From: an uncultured Bacteroidales bacterium
GTDB lineage: Bacteria; Bacteroidota; Bacteroidia; Bacteroidales; UBA932
Reading direction: 5' to 3'
DNA: 50,817 nt
Assembly (NCBI GenBank): GCA_904501835.1
Contig: CAJGBW010000003.1
Location: 1-50,817, forward strand
In this document: one piece after another, positions 8,986-18,147 of the stretch
Numbering within the stretch: position 1 is the stretch's first letter
How the letters are laid out: each line of letters begins with the position of its first letter
Notes under the pieces: model-generated
Database searches by the model: none
Seen by the model: the letters and a program-made list of their open reading frames with translations, nothing else
Told to the model about the DNA's origin: nothing
Position numbers and translations under genes: made by a program

Positions 8986-9816
8986 ATGTCGGTTGTTATT
9001 TTGACAGGAGCCAGTAGTGGAATCGGCTTTGCTACGGCAAAAATGCTTGGAAAACAGGGCCACAGAATGTATGTGGCTTGTCGTCGGGTGGAAATGATGG
9101 AGCCGCTGAAAGACTATGGCTGTGTGCCGCTTTATGTGGATATGACGGATTCGGATTCCATTCAGCAATTGGTGCAATTTGTCATGGAGCGTGAGGGGCG
9201 TATTGATGTGCTGGTAAATAATGCCGGCTATGGGCATTTCGGGGCTATTGAAAATGTCACAATGGAGCAGGCGCGTCGTCAAATGGAAGTGAATCTGTTT
9301 GGTTTGGCGGAACTTACCAAAGCCGTGCTTCCCATTATGCGTGCGCAGGGAGGCGGTCGTATCGTGAATACCTCTTCCGTAGCAGGACGTTGTGTCTTGG
9401 GTTTTGGAGGTTGGTATCACGTGTCTAAATATGCCTTGGAGGCATTTAGTGATGCGCTTCGTATAGAGACCAAGCCTTTCGGTATCAAGGTGATTATGAT
9501 TGAGCCCGGCGGTATCAAGACGAATTGGGGGCCGATTGCGGCAGATTTTTTGGCTGAAAATGGAAAGGGGACTCCCTATGAGCAGGCGAGCTTGAATGAG
9601 GCGTATTGGTTTAAGTTGGGATATGGTAGCAACTTATTGTCTTCGCCCAAGGTGGTGGCGCGTGCGATATCCAAAGCAGTCAATCGTCGCTGTCCTTGTT
9701 CTCGTTATATTGTCGGCATGGGCGCTTATTCCTTGTTGATTATGCGCGCCCTTCTTCCGACTTGTCTTTGGGATGCTTTTGCCCGTGTCTTTGGCAAGAT
9801 GAAGCGTCGCGCTTAA
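8986..9816 (+). CDS. Short-chain dehydrogenase/reductase (classical SDR)
   Basis: The protein has the classical SDR layout: NAD(P)-binding TGASSGIG at 7-14, NNAG for the cofactor-binding strand, catalytic Ser130/131 in NTSSVAG, Tyr144 and Lys148 in YHVSK, and PGG after strand six. The Arg-rich end of strand two (VACRRVE) favours NADP(H). A hydrophobic stretch near the C-terminus (MGAYSLLIMRALLPTCLW) may contact membrane and resembles SDRs acting on lipids or retinol-like substrates. An in-frame TTG nine bases upstream is possible; the ATG at 8986 is preferred. It follows the patatin gene by 24 nt and is closed by the terminator at 9838-9876. Substrate unknown. Confidence 0.9.
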   Translation: MSVVILTGASSGIGFATAKMLGKQGHRMYVACRRVEMMEPLKDYGCVPLYVDMTDSDSIQQLVQFVMEREGRIDVLVNNAGYGHFGAIENVTMEQARRQMEVNLFGLAELTKAVLPIMRAQGGGRIVNTSSVAGRCVLGFGGWYHVSKYALEAFSDALRIETKPFGIKVIMIEPGGIKTNWGPIAADFLAENGKGTPYEQASLNEAYWFKLGYGSNLLSSPKVVARAISKAVNRRCPCSRYIVGMGAYSLLIMRALLPTCLWDAFARVFGKMKRRA

Positions 9817-9837
9817 TGCTTCGGTATAAAAGATTAT

Positions 9838-9876
9838 AAAAATGGGGCGGCTCGTGAGTGAGTCGCCCCATTTTTG
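9838..9876. terminator. Bidirectional intrinsic terminator
   Basis: A 10-bp stem, ggggcggctc (9844-9853) with gagtcgcccc (9860-9869), includes one G-U pair, a 6-nt loop, and is flanked by A-rich and T-rich runs. It lies between the convergent SDR gene and MFS transporter gene and should stop both. Confidence 0.9.
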
Positions 9877-9894
9877 TTGAGTATATATTTTTGA

Positions 9895-11304
9895 TTAAAT
9901 CTGCTGTTGTTTTCTGCGCCAGTTGAGGATGGGAAGCAAGAAGGAAATGACAGATGCGCCAATCCAGAAGATACCGGCAGCATCGAAATCGTATGTCATT
10001 TTACCTGCGACTTCTACTGCGTTGGCGTCAATCAATATACCGCTGATGACGTCCTGTACACCGGCTGCCACATAGCTGGCAAAACCCACGATAGAAAGTG
10101 CTGCACCAGATGCCTTACGGGGTACCAAATCCACAGCCATCAAACCACCCAAGAAGCAAATCAATACACCGATAGCAAGACCACGGAGAATCATAGCGAG
10201 AATCATAACAGCCAATTCGTTTCCACCATAGAGGAAAATCGCAATGGAGATACTGTTGAGGATACCGGCTACCAAGGCGGGATATTTTCTGTCTCCTTTG
10301 AAAACTTTGTCGGAGAACCAGCCGGAAAGAACCGTGCCGAAAATACCGCACCAAGCATTGACAGAGATAATCATCGCTGCCTGTGCCGTTTCAAATCCTT
10401 TGCTTTCCAATACCAAGGTACCCCAGCCATTTACGGCATAGCGGCTGATGTACATGAAAGAGCTGGCCAAAGCCAAAATCCACACGCCGGGGTTCTTGAA
10501 TACGGCCTTTTGGATGCGGGCAGTCTCGGCTGCTGCAGCCTCTTTGCCTGCTTCTTTTATCATTGCTTCTTCGGCCAATTCCTCCCGGGTCTTTTCGCCG
10601 GCCAATACCTCGATGGGGGCAAGTCCCTTACTTTCAGGCGTGTCGTGCATCAAGAGCAAGATAATGATAACACCGATGGCACCGGCGATGGCAGCACCGA
10701 TAAAGCCCCATTGCCAACCGGCCAATGAAACCAAAGCACCACAGAATACGAATGAAAGACCTTCTCCGATGTTGTGGCTGGAGCTGAAGAATCCGTAGAA
10801 AGTTCCTCTTACTTTAATCGGGAACCAACGGGAAAGACCGATGACAGCGGGGGCTGCACCCATAGACTGGGTCCAACCATTCAAAGCCCAAAGACCGGAA
10901 AGAAGCGCAACGACCATACCGCTGGCGACACCCACCTCCATGTTCCATAAACCTGTAATACCAAACAACAAGTTAGTGATAGTAGAAATCAAAAGACCGG
11001 TTGCCATGAATTTCTTGATGTTGCTGTAGTCGGCCAACAAACCATTGACGAATTTACCGATGGCGTAAGCAAACAAAAGGCAAGCACTGATGGTACCCAA
11101 CTGAGTTGCGTTAAGGAATCCATCCTCGATGACAGGGCCTTTTACTACGTTCAGACCCGTGCGGCAGACATAATAGAGGCTATAGCCGAGGGTACCGGCT
11201 ATAAATGTCTGGAAGCGGAGCTTTTTGTAGAGTTTGTCCTGTTTTTCAGCGGGCACAGTCTTGGCAGAGGGCCCACTCATTTTAAAGAAACTGAAAAGAG
11301 ACAT
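9895..11304 (-). CDS. MFS transporter, organophosphate:phosphate antiporter type (GlpT/UhpT-like)
   Basis: The polytopic protein of about 469 residues fits the OPA branch of the major facilitator superfamily, which exchanges glycerol-3-phosphate or sugar phosphates for inorganic phosphate. Seen are about 12 hydrophobic segments, the N-terminal GYSLYYVCRTGLNVVKGP (the conserved YY..R region), GKFVNGLLADYSN between TM2 and TM3, GWFSD(K) in the second half, and a charged central loop (EKTREELAEEAMIKEAGKEA) between TM6 and TM7. An ATG 27 nt upstream is also in frame; the start at 11304 follows a very A-rich stretch, the usual Bacteroidota initiation context. Transcription runs from the tRNA side toward the terminator at 9838-9876. 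The substrate cannot be assigned further. Confidence 0.85.
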   Translation of the reverse strand: MSLFSFFKMSGPSAKTVPAEKQDKLYKKLRFQTFIAGTLGYSLYYVCRTGLNVVKGPVIEDGFLNATQLGTISACLLFAYAIGKFVNGLLADYSNIKKFMATGLLISTITNLLFGITGLWNMEVGVASGMVVALLSGLWALNGWTQSMGAAPAVIGLSRWFPIKVRGTFYGFFSSSHNIGEGLSFVFCGALVSLAGWQWGFIGAAIAGAIGVIIILLLMHDTPESKGLAPIEVLAGEKTREELAEEAMIKEAGKEAAAAETARIQKAVFKNPGVWILALASSFMYISRYAVNGWGTLVLESKGFETAQAAMIISVNAWCGIFGTVLSGWFSDKVFKGDRKYPALVAGILNSISIAIFLYGGNELAVMILAMILRGLAIGVLICFLGGLMAVDLVPRKASGAALSIVGFASYVAAGVQDVISGILIDANAVEVAGKMTYDFDAAGIFWIGASVISFLLPILNWRRKQQQI

Positions 11305-11336
11305 TGTTATTGGTTTTTTATGTTGTGTCATGGGGC

Positions 11337-11348
11337 GGTCAAATGACC
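11337..11348. promoter_or_regulatory. Short dyad GGTCA-aa-TGACC before the MFS transporter gene
   Basis: Perfect 5-bp arms with a 2-nt centre lie 32 nt upstream of the preferred transporter start and just after the tRNA terminator. This could be an operator for the transporter. No regulator gene adjoins it, and a 5-bp dyad can occur by chance. Confidence 0.25.
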
Positions 11349-11353
11349 TTTTA

Positions 11354-11393
11354 CGAAAAAGAGAACGACCAAAAAACTAAGTCGTTCTCTTTT
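11354..11393 (-). terminator. Terminator of tRNA-Asp
   Basis: On the minus strand agagaacgac pairs with gtcgttctct (10 bp, plus positions 11381-11390 and 11360-11369), with an 11-nt loop and then a TTTTT run. It begins a few bases after the tRNA 3' end and separates it from the transporter gene. Confidence 0.88.
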
Positions 11394-11396
11394 CTG

Positions 11397-11470
11397 CGGT
11401 GCGGACGAGACTCGAACTCGCGACCTCCGGCGTGACAGGCCGGCATTCTAACCAGCTGAACTACCGCACC
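11397..11470 (-). tRNA. tRNA-Asp (anticodon GTC)
   Basis: The minus strand folds into a full cloverleaf of 74 nt: acceptor GGTGCGG with CCGCACC, D stem GTTC/GAAT, anticodon stem CCGGC/GCCGG around loop CTGTCAC, variable AGGTC and T arm GCGAG-TTCGAGT-CTCGT. The anticodon GTC is at plus positions 11434-11436 and the discriminator base is G, as expected for tRNA-Asp. CCA is not encoded. A strong promoter lies upstream and a hairpin terminator downstream, so it is a single-gene unit. Confidence 0.98.
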
Positions 11471-11501
11471 AAACTGGCTGCTTCGTTTCCGTAAGCGGAT
11501 G

Positions 11502-11532
11502 CAAAGATAGGCATAATTTTGATAGTGACAAA
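11502..11532 (-). promoter_or_regulatory. Bacteroidetes-type promoter of tRNA-Asp
   Basis: On the minus strand TTTG (11529-11532) is followed after exactly 19 nt by TATCTTTG (11502-11509), a perfect match to the known Bacteroides consensus TTTG at -33 and TAnnTTTG at -7. The tRNA begins 31 nt further on. Confidence 0.88.
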
Positions 11533-11589
11533 TTTTTTTTGAAAAAATATCAAACTTTTTTTCAAAATGGACGTTTGTAAGTTTTTTCT

Positions 11590-11597
11590 TATATTTG
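11590..11597 (+). promoter_or_regulatory. -7 element of the hslR-addB-addA operon
   Basis: TATATTTG matches the TAnnTTTG consensus and lies 21 nt before the hslR ATG. No good TTTG is found at the usual 19-20 nt spacing; one at 11574-11577 is too close (12 nt). The promoter is therefore likely but weak, and diverges from that of tRNA-Asp. Confidence 0.6.
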
Positions 11598-11618
11598 TAA
11601 GGAAGTACCTATGTGCGT

Positions 11619-12014
11619 ATGGAAAGTGTAAGAATCGATAAGTATTTGTGGAGCATTCGCGCCTTTAAGACGCGTTCGGAAGCGACACAGGCCTGTAAGG
11701 GAGGCAAGGTGCGTGTGAATGGAAATGATGTCAAGGCTTCCAAGGAACTCAAAGTGGGAGATGTGATTTCTGTTCGTAAGGGACTTGTAACCTATACCTA
11801 TCAGGTTACGGAGTTGGTGGAGAAAAGGCAGGGGGCAAAAAATGTAGCCCAATTTGCCGAAAATCTTACTCCTGCGGAGGAATTGAATAAATTGGTTCGT
11901 CCTGTGGAAACTTTGGTTTTTCAACGCGATCCCGGCAGCGGACGACCGACCAAGAAGGACAGAAGGCAGTTGGATGCTGCTTTGTCCGATTTTTATGATA
12001 GTTTTGATGAGTAA
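11619..12014 (+). CDS. hslR: S4-domain RNA-binding protein, HslR (Hsp15) type
   Basis: The 131-residue protein begins with an S4 RNA-binding domain (RIDKYLWSIRAFKTRSEATQ, then GGKVRVNGNDVKASKELKVGD at about 28-48) and ends in a basic/acidic tail (GRPTKKDRRQLDAALSDF), as in Hsp15. In Escherichia coli Hsp15 binds 50S subunits carrying a stalled nascent chain and helps recycle them. An in-frame GTG six bases upstream is a less likely start. addB begins three bases after the stop, so it heads a hslR-addB-addA transcript. The family is clear; the ribosome-rescue role is taken from E. coli. Confidence 0.88.
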   Translation: MESVRIDKYLWSIRAFKTRSEATQACKGGKVRVNGNDVKASKELKVGDVISVRKGLVTYTYQVTELVEKRQGAKNVAQFAENLTPAEELNKLVRPVETLVFQRDPGSGRPTKKDRRQLDAALSDFYDSFDE

Positions 12015-12017
12015 GCC

Positions 12018-14924
12018 ATGAATCCTTTTTTGAGACAGGTGGCGCAGCATTATTTGGCGCAAAGTGAACAGTCATCCTCCACGGAACTTCCTTCCTTGGA
12101 TGAACTCTGTTTTGTTTTTCCCAATCGTCGATCCCTTCTGTTTTTTCAAAATTATTTGAAGCAGATGGCTGTGCGGCCGATTCTTGCGCCGCAGATGCTC
12201 ACTATCAACGATTTTTTGTATAAAATTGCCGGAGCGCTTCCGACAGATCGCGTGTCGCTTTTGTTGCGCTTGTATGACTGTTACAAGGATTTGAATCCGC
12301 AGGCGGAGTCTTTGGATGATTTTATATTCTGGGGTGATACCTTGCTGGGGGATTTTTCGGATGTGGATAAATATCTTTGTGAGGCAGATGCAATCTTTTC
12401 CAATATTTCCGAATTCAGGGATATTGAGTCCGGATTTGAGTTTCTGAATGAGCAGCAGCGAAAGGCTCTGGAGCAATTCATGGGGCATTTTGCTCTTCAA
12501 AATGATAAATCCCAGGCCAAAGCGAATTTCAAAAAGATTTGGGATATATTGGCTCCGCTCTACAAACAGTTTAATCAGCGTTTGCAGCAGGAAGGCATGT
12601 CGTATGAGGGGAAAGTTTATCGTGATGCGTATCAATGCTTTCAAAATCAGGCGGCGGTCGATATCCTTTCAGATAAATTACCCGAGCGGAAGAAACTCGT
12701 TTTTGTGGGCCTCAATATGCTGACGCCTTGTGAGAAAGCGATACTGAAAAAGCTTCAGAAGGCTCATTTGGCAGAGTTCTGTTGGGATTTTCCCGGAAAG
12801 TGGATTGCGGATGATGACAGCAATTCTTCTTTCTTGAAAGAGAATATAGAAGAGTTTAGACCCGCTTTCTCCATTGAGCAAGTGGAAACCACACCCCAAA
12901 TCCATGTGCTGCCGATTCCTTCCAATGTGGGACAGACCCGTCAAATCCCTGCGATATGGAATAAGTTGGGGATAGAAAAACTGTCTTTGGAGTCTTGCGC
13001 CTTGGTCTTGCCCGATGAAAATCTTCTGATGCCAGTGCTCAATGCCATTCCGCCCTCTGTGGAGTCTATCAATGTGACAATGGGGTATCCGATGAAGCAT
13101 AGTGAGTTCTTCTCGTTTATGCAGACGGTATTGGCTATGCAATTGAATATATCCCTAACCCAAGATAAAGGCGCGAACTATTATCATAAGACGGTATGGC
13201 CCCTTTTTGCCTCTTCCGTGTTTAAGTTGCTTATCGGAGAGCCAGAGAGAGAGAGCATCAATGCGATTAAGAAGGAGGCCGGCTATTATATCTCTCAATC
13301 GCAGCTTGAGCCGATTTCATCTTTGCTTTTCAGGCCGGTTCTGACGGATGTGCAAGCTTCAGATGCCCAGCAATTGCACCATCTTGCGGCCTATCTGCGT
13401 GAGGTGGTATTGGGAGTGGCTCCCAAACTTTCAGCCAATCCGGCGCTCGCTTTTGAAAGTGGTTTTGCCAAGTCTTATTTGGCGGCCCTTCATCAATTGG
13501 AAGAGAAGAATCTTTCGATTAAACCCGCCAGTTTTGTCAGACTGTTGGCCAACCTGACGGCTAATCTCTCCATCCCTTTTGAGGGAGAGCCTTTGCAAGG
13601 ACTGCAGGTAATGGGGCCGTTGGAGTCCCGTTGTCTGGATTTTGAAAATCTGGTGATATTCTCCTGTGGTGAGGGTGTGTTCCCTCGCAAGAGTGTCAGT
13701 GCCTCCTTTATTCCTGCCGAGTTGAGGTTGGGTTTTGGCCTGCCGACTTATCATCAGCAGGATGCCATGTGGGCTTATTATTTTTATAGAATGATAGCCC
13801 GTGCCCGTCAAGTCTGGTTGCTGTATGATAGTCGTACGGAAGGCTTGCAACGAGGGGAGGAGAGCCGTTTTATCAAGCAACTTCATTATCATTTTAACGC
13901 GGATATCCAATGGTGGACAGAATCGTTGTCGCCCGAGGGGAGTCGCGAGGAGGAAGAAATCGTGGTGGAAAAAACCGGCGAAATGATGGAAAAAATCAAT
14001 GCGCTGGTGATGTCGGCTTCTTCTTTATCCAGCTATATTTCCTGCCCGATGAAATTCTATTACGCTAAAATAGAGGAAATTTCGGCTCCGAGTGAGGTTT
14101 CAGAATATCTGGATGGGGGAATGCTGGGAGACGTGTTGCACAATACGATGCGTGCCTTGTATCACAGTGAGGATATGATGCATGCTGATGTTGATCCCGC
14201 CAGACTTCACAGCAGAGATTGGTCGTCTGTTGGGGGAAAACTCGTTGAGCGGGCTTATTTGGAAAATTGGCTCAAGCGGGAGAAGGAAATCAAGTGGAAA
14301 GTGGATTCATTGATTCGGCACAAATTGAATGTAAGCAAGGTGAAAGGACGTAATATCATTATGTCAAAAGTGATTGTCGGTTATGTGCAAAATGTGCTTC
14401 GTGCCGACCTTGCTTATCTTAAAGAGCATGGTGCGACAGCCTTTCGTCTGGTGGAATTGGAGAAAAGATTCCCGAGTAATTTTGCGGGAATGAATTTTAC
14501 GGGTATCATTGATAGAATTGATGAGGTGGTGGGAGGCGATGTTCCTTATAAATATAGGATAGTCGATTATAAGACAGGCAGCGATGACCCCTCTTGTCTG
14601 ACGATGAAAAATGTGGTTAAAATCATGACGGATTATAAAATGAAGGCAGCTATTCAGTTCTTGCTGTATGATTACGCTTTTTGTCAGGAAAAACCCGAGG
14701 TGAAAATCAAGGACTTGTGCAATACGATGTATGTTCCGTATGCCCTTTCTTCTCAAAACATTCCTCAAGACTATCCTATTGATAATGATGGCTATACGGA
14801 ACTGTCTCAAAAAGTCAAAGAGACATTGGAGGAATTGAAAGACCCTGCGAAACCCTTTATTGCCAAGGCGGATAAAAATAAATGCGCCATTTGCGATTTC
14901 AAGAATTTGTGTGGAAAAGTATAA
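12018..14924 (+). CDS. addB: AddB-like nuclease subunit of the AddAB double-strand-break repair complex
   Basis: The 968-residue protein has the AddB layout: an inactivated helicase-like N-terminus (CFVFPNRRSLLFFQNYL, about 30-47) and a C-terminal RecB-family PD-(D/E)XK nuclease with VDYKTG at 849-854 (Asp850, Lys852). Cys676 in YISCPMKFYY together with Cys956, Cys959 and Cys965 in the C-terminal CAICDFKNLCG form the four-cysteine iron-sulfur staple known from AddB. With AddA it resects DNA ends to start recombination. The partner gene starts 13 nt downstream. Sequence divergence from Bacillus AddB is high, as usual in Bacteroidota, but the motifs and pairing make the call secure. Confidence 0.92.
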   Translation: MNPFLRQVAQHYLAQSEQSSSTELPSLDELCFVFPNRRSLLFFQNYLKQMAVRPILAPQMLTINDFLYKIAGALPTDRVSLLLRLYDCYKDLNPQAESLDDFIFWGDTLLGDFSDVDKYLCEADAIFSNISEFRDIESGFEFLNEQQRKALEQFMGHFALQNDKSQAKANFKKIWDILAPLYKQFNQRLQQEGMSYEGKVYRDAYQCFQNQAAVDILSDKLPERKKLVFVGLNMLTPCEKAILKKLQKAHLAEFCWDFPGKWIADDDSNSSFLKENIEEFRPAFSIEQVETTPQIHVLPIPSNVGQTRQIPAIWNKLGIEKLSLESCALVLPDENLLMPVLNAIPPSVESINVTMGYPMKHSEFFSFMQTVLAMQLNISLTQDKGANYYHKTVWPLFASSVFKLLIGEPERESINAIKKEAGYYISQSQLEPISSLLFRPVLTDVQASDAQQLHHLAAYLREVVLGVAPKLSANPALAFESGFAKSYLAALHQLEEKNLSIKPASFVRLLANLTANLSIPFEGEPLQGLQVMGPLESRCLDFENLVIFSCGEGVFPRKSVSASFIPAELRLGFGLPTYHQQDAMWAYYFYRMIARARQVWLLYDSRTEGLQRGEESRFIKQLHYHFNADIQWWTESLSPEGSREEEEIVVEKTGEMMEKINALVMSASSLSSYISCPMKFYYAKIEEISAPSEVSEYLDGGMLGDVLHNTMRALYHSEDMMHADVDPARLHSRDWSSVGGKLVERAYLENWLKREKEIKWKVDSLIRHKLNVSKVKGRNIIMSKVIVGYVQNVLRADLAYLKEHGATAFRLVELEKRFPSNFAGMNFTGIIDRIDEVVGGDVPYKYRIVDYKTGSDDPSCLTMKNVVKIMTDYKMKAAIQFLLYDYAFCQEKPEVKIKDLCNTMYVPYALSSQNIPQDYPIDNDGYTELSQKVKETLEELKDPAKPFIAKADKNKCAICDFKNLCGKV

Positions 14925-14937
14925 CGGATAAAGCCGA

Positions 14938-17900
14938 ATGAAGATGAGTAAAGGAACGATACTATTGCGTGGCGCTTCAGCAGGAGCCGGTAAGACATTC
15001 TTTTTGGCGAAGACCTATATCCGTCTGTTGTTGGATGCCTATTTTAACGACTATAAGAACGACTTGAAATATAGGCGGATTCTGGCAGTAACCTTCACCA
15101 ATAAGGCTACGGCCGAAATGAAAGAGCGTATTTTACGCGAATTGGATGTGCTGGCTCGTTGTCCGCAAAACTCTGATTATGCAGCGGATTTTCGAAAGAC
15201 GTTTTCTTGTACCGATGACAATCTGCAACAAGCCTCTAAAAAAATCCTGAATAATATCCTACACGATTACAGTGCATTTTCTGTCAGTACCATTGATAGC
15301 TTTTTTCAGTTGGTTTTGCGCGCTTTTTCGCGAGAAATAGGCTATTATGCTTCCTATCAGGTGGAACTTGACAGAAAGGCCATTGTGGATGAGAGTGTGG
15401 ACCGTATTTTGGATTCGTTGGATGAAGCAGAGGGCGATCAATCCTTGCTGGATTGGCTGTCTGTGCAAGCGATGGAGCGGGTAGGAGATGGCGAAAAATT
15501 CTCTTCCGATGCTGTATTGCTGAATGTGGCGCACGAATTGACGGATGACTCCTATAAATCGGCTTTGAAAGCTGCCGATGTGGATGAAGATGCGCTTTAC
15601 GATGAGAAAAACATTCTGGAACTCAAGAAAAAATGTGAGGAACTGATAAAGTTGTCTAAAAAAGCGATTTGTGAGGCAGCCAAACGTTGTGAAGATAGCC
15701 GCGCTCAATGTCTGGGGGTGATTGTCAGCAGCCGCAATATGCTCGAAAAATACCTCGGCCTGTATCTGGGTTTGAAAATTCAGGTTAAAGGAGACGTTCC
15801 TGAGCCTACTGATGCCGCGCAGCGAAATTTTTTGACGGCGGAGGGCCGTGCAGCGTATGAATCCTGGTTCAAAAATGCAGATAAGAGTAAGCTGGGGGAT
15901 TTGACGCCGCTTTTGGATGCCTTGGCTGATTTGGATAGACAACTTCAGCAGAAAGGTAGGCTGATTACAACCCTTCAGACCATCATGGGGCATTTTTATG
16001 GCTTTGGCGTGCTATCGAAAGTCCGTCAAACCCTCGCCGCTTTGATGAAAGAAAAAAATGTCTTGACTTTGGATGATACCAATGATATTTTGAATGGGTT
16101 GATTTCCGATACGGACACTCCTTTTGTTTATGAGAAAATGGGAACGCGTTTTGAAAATTTCCTTTTGGATGAGTTTCAAGACACTTCTCATACCCAATGG
16201 GATAATTTTCATCCCTTGTTGAAAGAGAGTGTGGCTTCTGCGCATAGCAATCTGGTCGTGGGAGACCCCAAGCAGAGTATTTATCGTTGGCGTAACTCGG
16301 ATGCATCCTTGATGACCCAGACCCTTCCTGCTCATTTTAGAGATTATATTGACGATAAAAAAGAATTAGACACGAATTGGCGAAGTGGGCAGAATATTGT
16401 GCATTTCAATAATGAGTTTTTCGCCTTTGCGGCGGAGAAGATGGATGCGGCTTTGGCGGAAGGACGCTCGCTTGCGGACGAGGATAAAAAATTATTGAGT
16501 TCTATCTATCACGATGTTGAGCAGAAATCCTCTCGTGAGGGCGGGTATGTGAAAATAGAGTTGATTGACAGACCGGAGAAAGGAAGCGAGCTAACCATCA
16601 ATCACCTCGAATTGGCGGCTATTCATCGTTCTATTCAGACTGCTTGTGAAAAGGGATACTCGTACAATGATATAACCATTGTGGTGCGTACAGGAGCCAT
16701 TGGGGTTGAGGTGGCGGAATATCTGGGACGTTGCGGGCTGAAAGTATCTACCTCGGATACTTTGAAGATGTCTTCGTCTTTTGTGGTTCGTCTGATGATA
16801 GCCCTGCTTACCCATTTGGATGATCCGAACGATAAGGCCATGAATTATTTGATACGAAAGTATCTACCCAATTATCAAGAGCCGGCGATTACGAACTATT
16901 CTTTGGTAGATATCTGCGAACTGCTTCTGCGTACCATTAAAGAAGATATGCCGGAGCGCTTCCAGCAAGAGATTTCCTATATCCGTTGTTTCATGGATTG
17001 CTTGCATCAGTTTGGTTCAAACGGAGATAATTCCCTGCATGCTTTCCTTAAATTTATCGAACATTCGGATGCCAAAATCAGCGCCCCGCCTTCGCAGGAT
17101 GCCGTGAATATCATCACGATTCATAAGGTAAAAGGTCTGTCGGCTCCTTATGTCATTGCTCCTTTCCTTGAAAAAATCGATTTCTCACGAGTGGAAAGCA
17201 GTAGTGAAAAGATCTGGTGTGCTCCGGATTTGGCCGGTACCGGATTGGAGAACGACCTGAAGGGTGTTTATAGGGTTCAGCTGGGCAAAAAAATGGCACA
17301 TTCAAGTCTGTTTACAGGAGCTTATGAGCAGGAAAGACGACAGGAATATATTGATAATCTCAATGTGGTTTATGTTGCCTTTACCCGTCCTGTGCAGGTC
17401 TTGCATGTGATAGCCGAAAACACAGGAGAGGAGTTTCCCGGACTTTTGTCGGAGTTTGCACAGGAGCATCCCGAGTGGATAAAAGAAGAAGAAGACTCGC
17501 TTTGTTATACCTATGGTGAATTGGAGCAGAGACGGGCAGAAAAACACAAGCAAACCTACGTGAATCAGTTGGATTCTGCCGATGGTTATCCCTCTTTTTC
17601 TCGCGGTGAGCGTGTTTGCCTGAAAGCGGATGCGGCAGACTATTTTTCATCAGAAAATGCCCCGTCTTCTCATCAGGAGTGCCTTAATGGTACGTTGGTT
17701 CATGATATTTTGTCAAGGGTTATTTATCCCAAGGATTTGGAATGTTCCCTACAGGCAGCCCTGCAAAACGGGGAGTTGGCTTCAGACGAAGTGGAGCCGA
17801 TGCGAAGATATCTTCAATCGCGTCTTGATTTTGCCCACAGACAAGGCTGGTTCCCTGAAAAAGCGGGCAAGTATAAGATTCGCAATGAAGCGACCATTTT

Positions 17901-18114
17901 GATGCCTGGTGGCAGGGATTATCGAACAGACAGGGTGCTGGATGATGGTACGGAGGTCATCATTATCGATTATAAAACCGGAGAAAAACGTAATTCTTAT
18001 GCTCGCCAGATGCGTAACTATGCCGAGGCCTATCGGGCGATGGGAAGAAAACGGGTCGTAACCCATCTGTGGTATCTGTCCGACAACGAGGTTCAAACTG
18101 AAATTTATACTTGA
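14938..18114 (+). CDS. addA: AddA/RecB-like helicase-nuclease (UvrD superfamily)
   Basis: The 1058-residue protein is a superfamily 1 helicase with a C-terminal nuclease. Visible are Walker A ASAGAGKT (13-20), motif Ia VTFTNKATAEM, the DExx motif LLDEFQDTSHTQW, motif III VVGDPKQSIYRWR, motif V IITIHKVKGLSAPYV, motif VI NVVYVAFTRP, and the nuclease core IIIDYKTGEK with Asp1011 and Lys1013. It unwinds and cuts DNA ends together with AddB, whose gene lies immediately upstream. A second ATG six bases downstream (MSKGTIL) is an alternative start. The stop codon overlaps the promoter of the following DUF4290 gene. Confidence 0.94.
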   Translation: MKMSKGTILLRGASAGAGKTFFLAKTYIRLLLDAYFNDYKNDLKYRRILAVTFTNKATAEMKERILRELDVLARCPQNSDYAADFRKTFSCTDDNLQQASKKILNNILHDYSAFSVSTIDSFFQLVLRAFSREIGYYASYQVELDRKAIVDESVDRILDSLDEAEGDQSLLDWLSVQAMERVGDGEKFSSDAVLLNVAHELTDDSYKSALKAADVDEDALYDEKNILELKKKCEELIKLSKKAICEAAKRCEDSRAQCLGVIVSSRNMLEKYLGLYLGLKIQVKGDVPEPTDAAQRNFLTAEGRAAYESWFKNADKSKLGDLTPLLDALADLDRQLQQKGRLITTLQTIMGHFYGFGVLSKVRQTLAALMKEKNVLTLDDTNDILNGLISDTDTPFVYEKMGTRFENFLLDEFQDTSHTQWDNFHPLLKESVASAHSNLVVGDPKQSIYRWRNSDASLMTQTLPAHFRDYIDDKKELDTNWRSGQNIVHFNNEFFAFAAEKMDAALAEGRSLADEDKKLLSSIYHDVEQKSSREGGYVKIELIDRPEKGSELTINHLELAAIHRSIQTACEKGYSYNDITIVVRTGAIGVEVAEYLGRCGLKVSTSDTLKMSSSFVVRLMIALLTHLDDPNDKAMNYLIRKYLPNYQEPAITNYSLVDICELLLRTIKEDMPERFQQEISYIRCFMDCLHQFGSNGDNSLHAFLKFIEHSDAKISAPPSQDAVNIITIHKVKGLSAPYVIAPFLEKIDFSRVESSSEKIWCAPDLAGTGLENDLKGVYRVQLGKKMAHSSLFTGAYEQERRQEYIDNLNVVYVAFTRPVQVLHVIAENTGEEFPGLLSEFAQEHPEWIKEEEDSLCYTYGELEQRRAEKHKQTYVNQLDSADGYPSFSRGERVCLKADAADYFSSENAPSSHQECLNGTLVHDILSRVIYPKDLECSLQAALQNGELASDEVEPMRRYLQSRLDFAHRQGWFPEKAGKYKIRNEATILMPGGRDYRTDRVLDDGTEVIIIDYKTGEKRNSYARQMRNYAEAYRAMGRKRVVTHLWYLSDNEVQTEIYT

Positions 18115-18141
18115 TATAGTAGGGGATTTTTTTTACCTTTG
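18111..18141 (+). promoter_or_regulatory. Promoter of the DUF4290-ftsK operon, overlapping the addA stop
   Basis: TTG (18111-18113) and TACCTTTG (18134-18141) are separated by 20 nt, matching the Bacteroidetes TTTG/TAnnTTTG pattern. The ATG follows the -7 element by only six bases (ttggct), so transcription should start at or within a few bases of the start codon. Confidence 0.75.
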
Positions 18142-18147
18142 TTGGCT

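Noticed and set aside
11397..11470. tRNA-Asp as an integration site for a mobile element
   Set aside because: No integrase, no direct repeat of the tRNA 3' end and no foreign genes lie next to it.
11574..11597. TTTG at 11574 as the -33 element of hslR
   Set aside because: The spacer to TATATTTG is 12 nt, too short compared with the 19-21 nt seen at the other promoters here.
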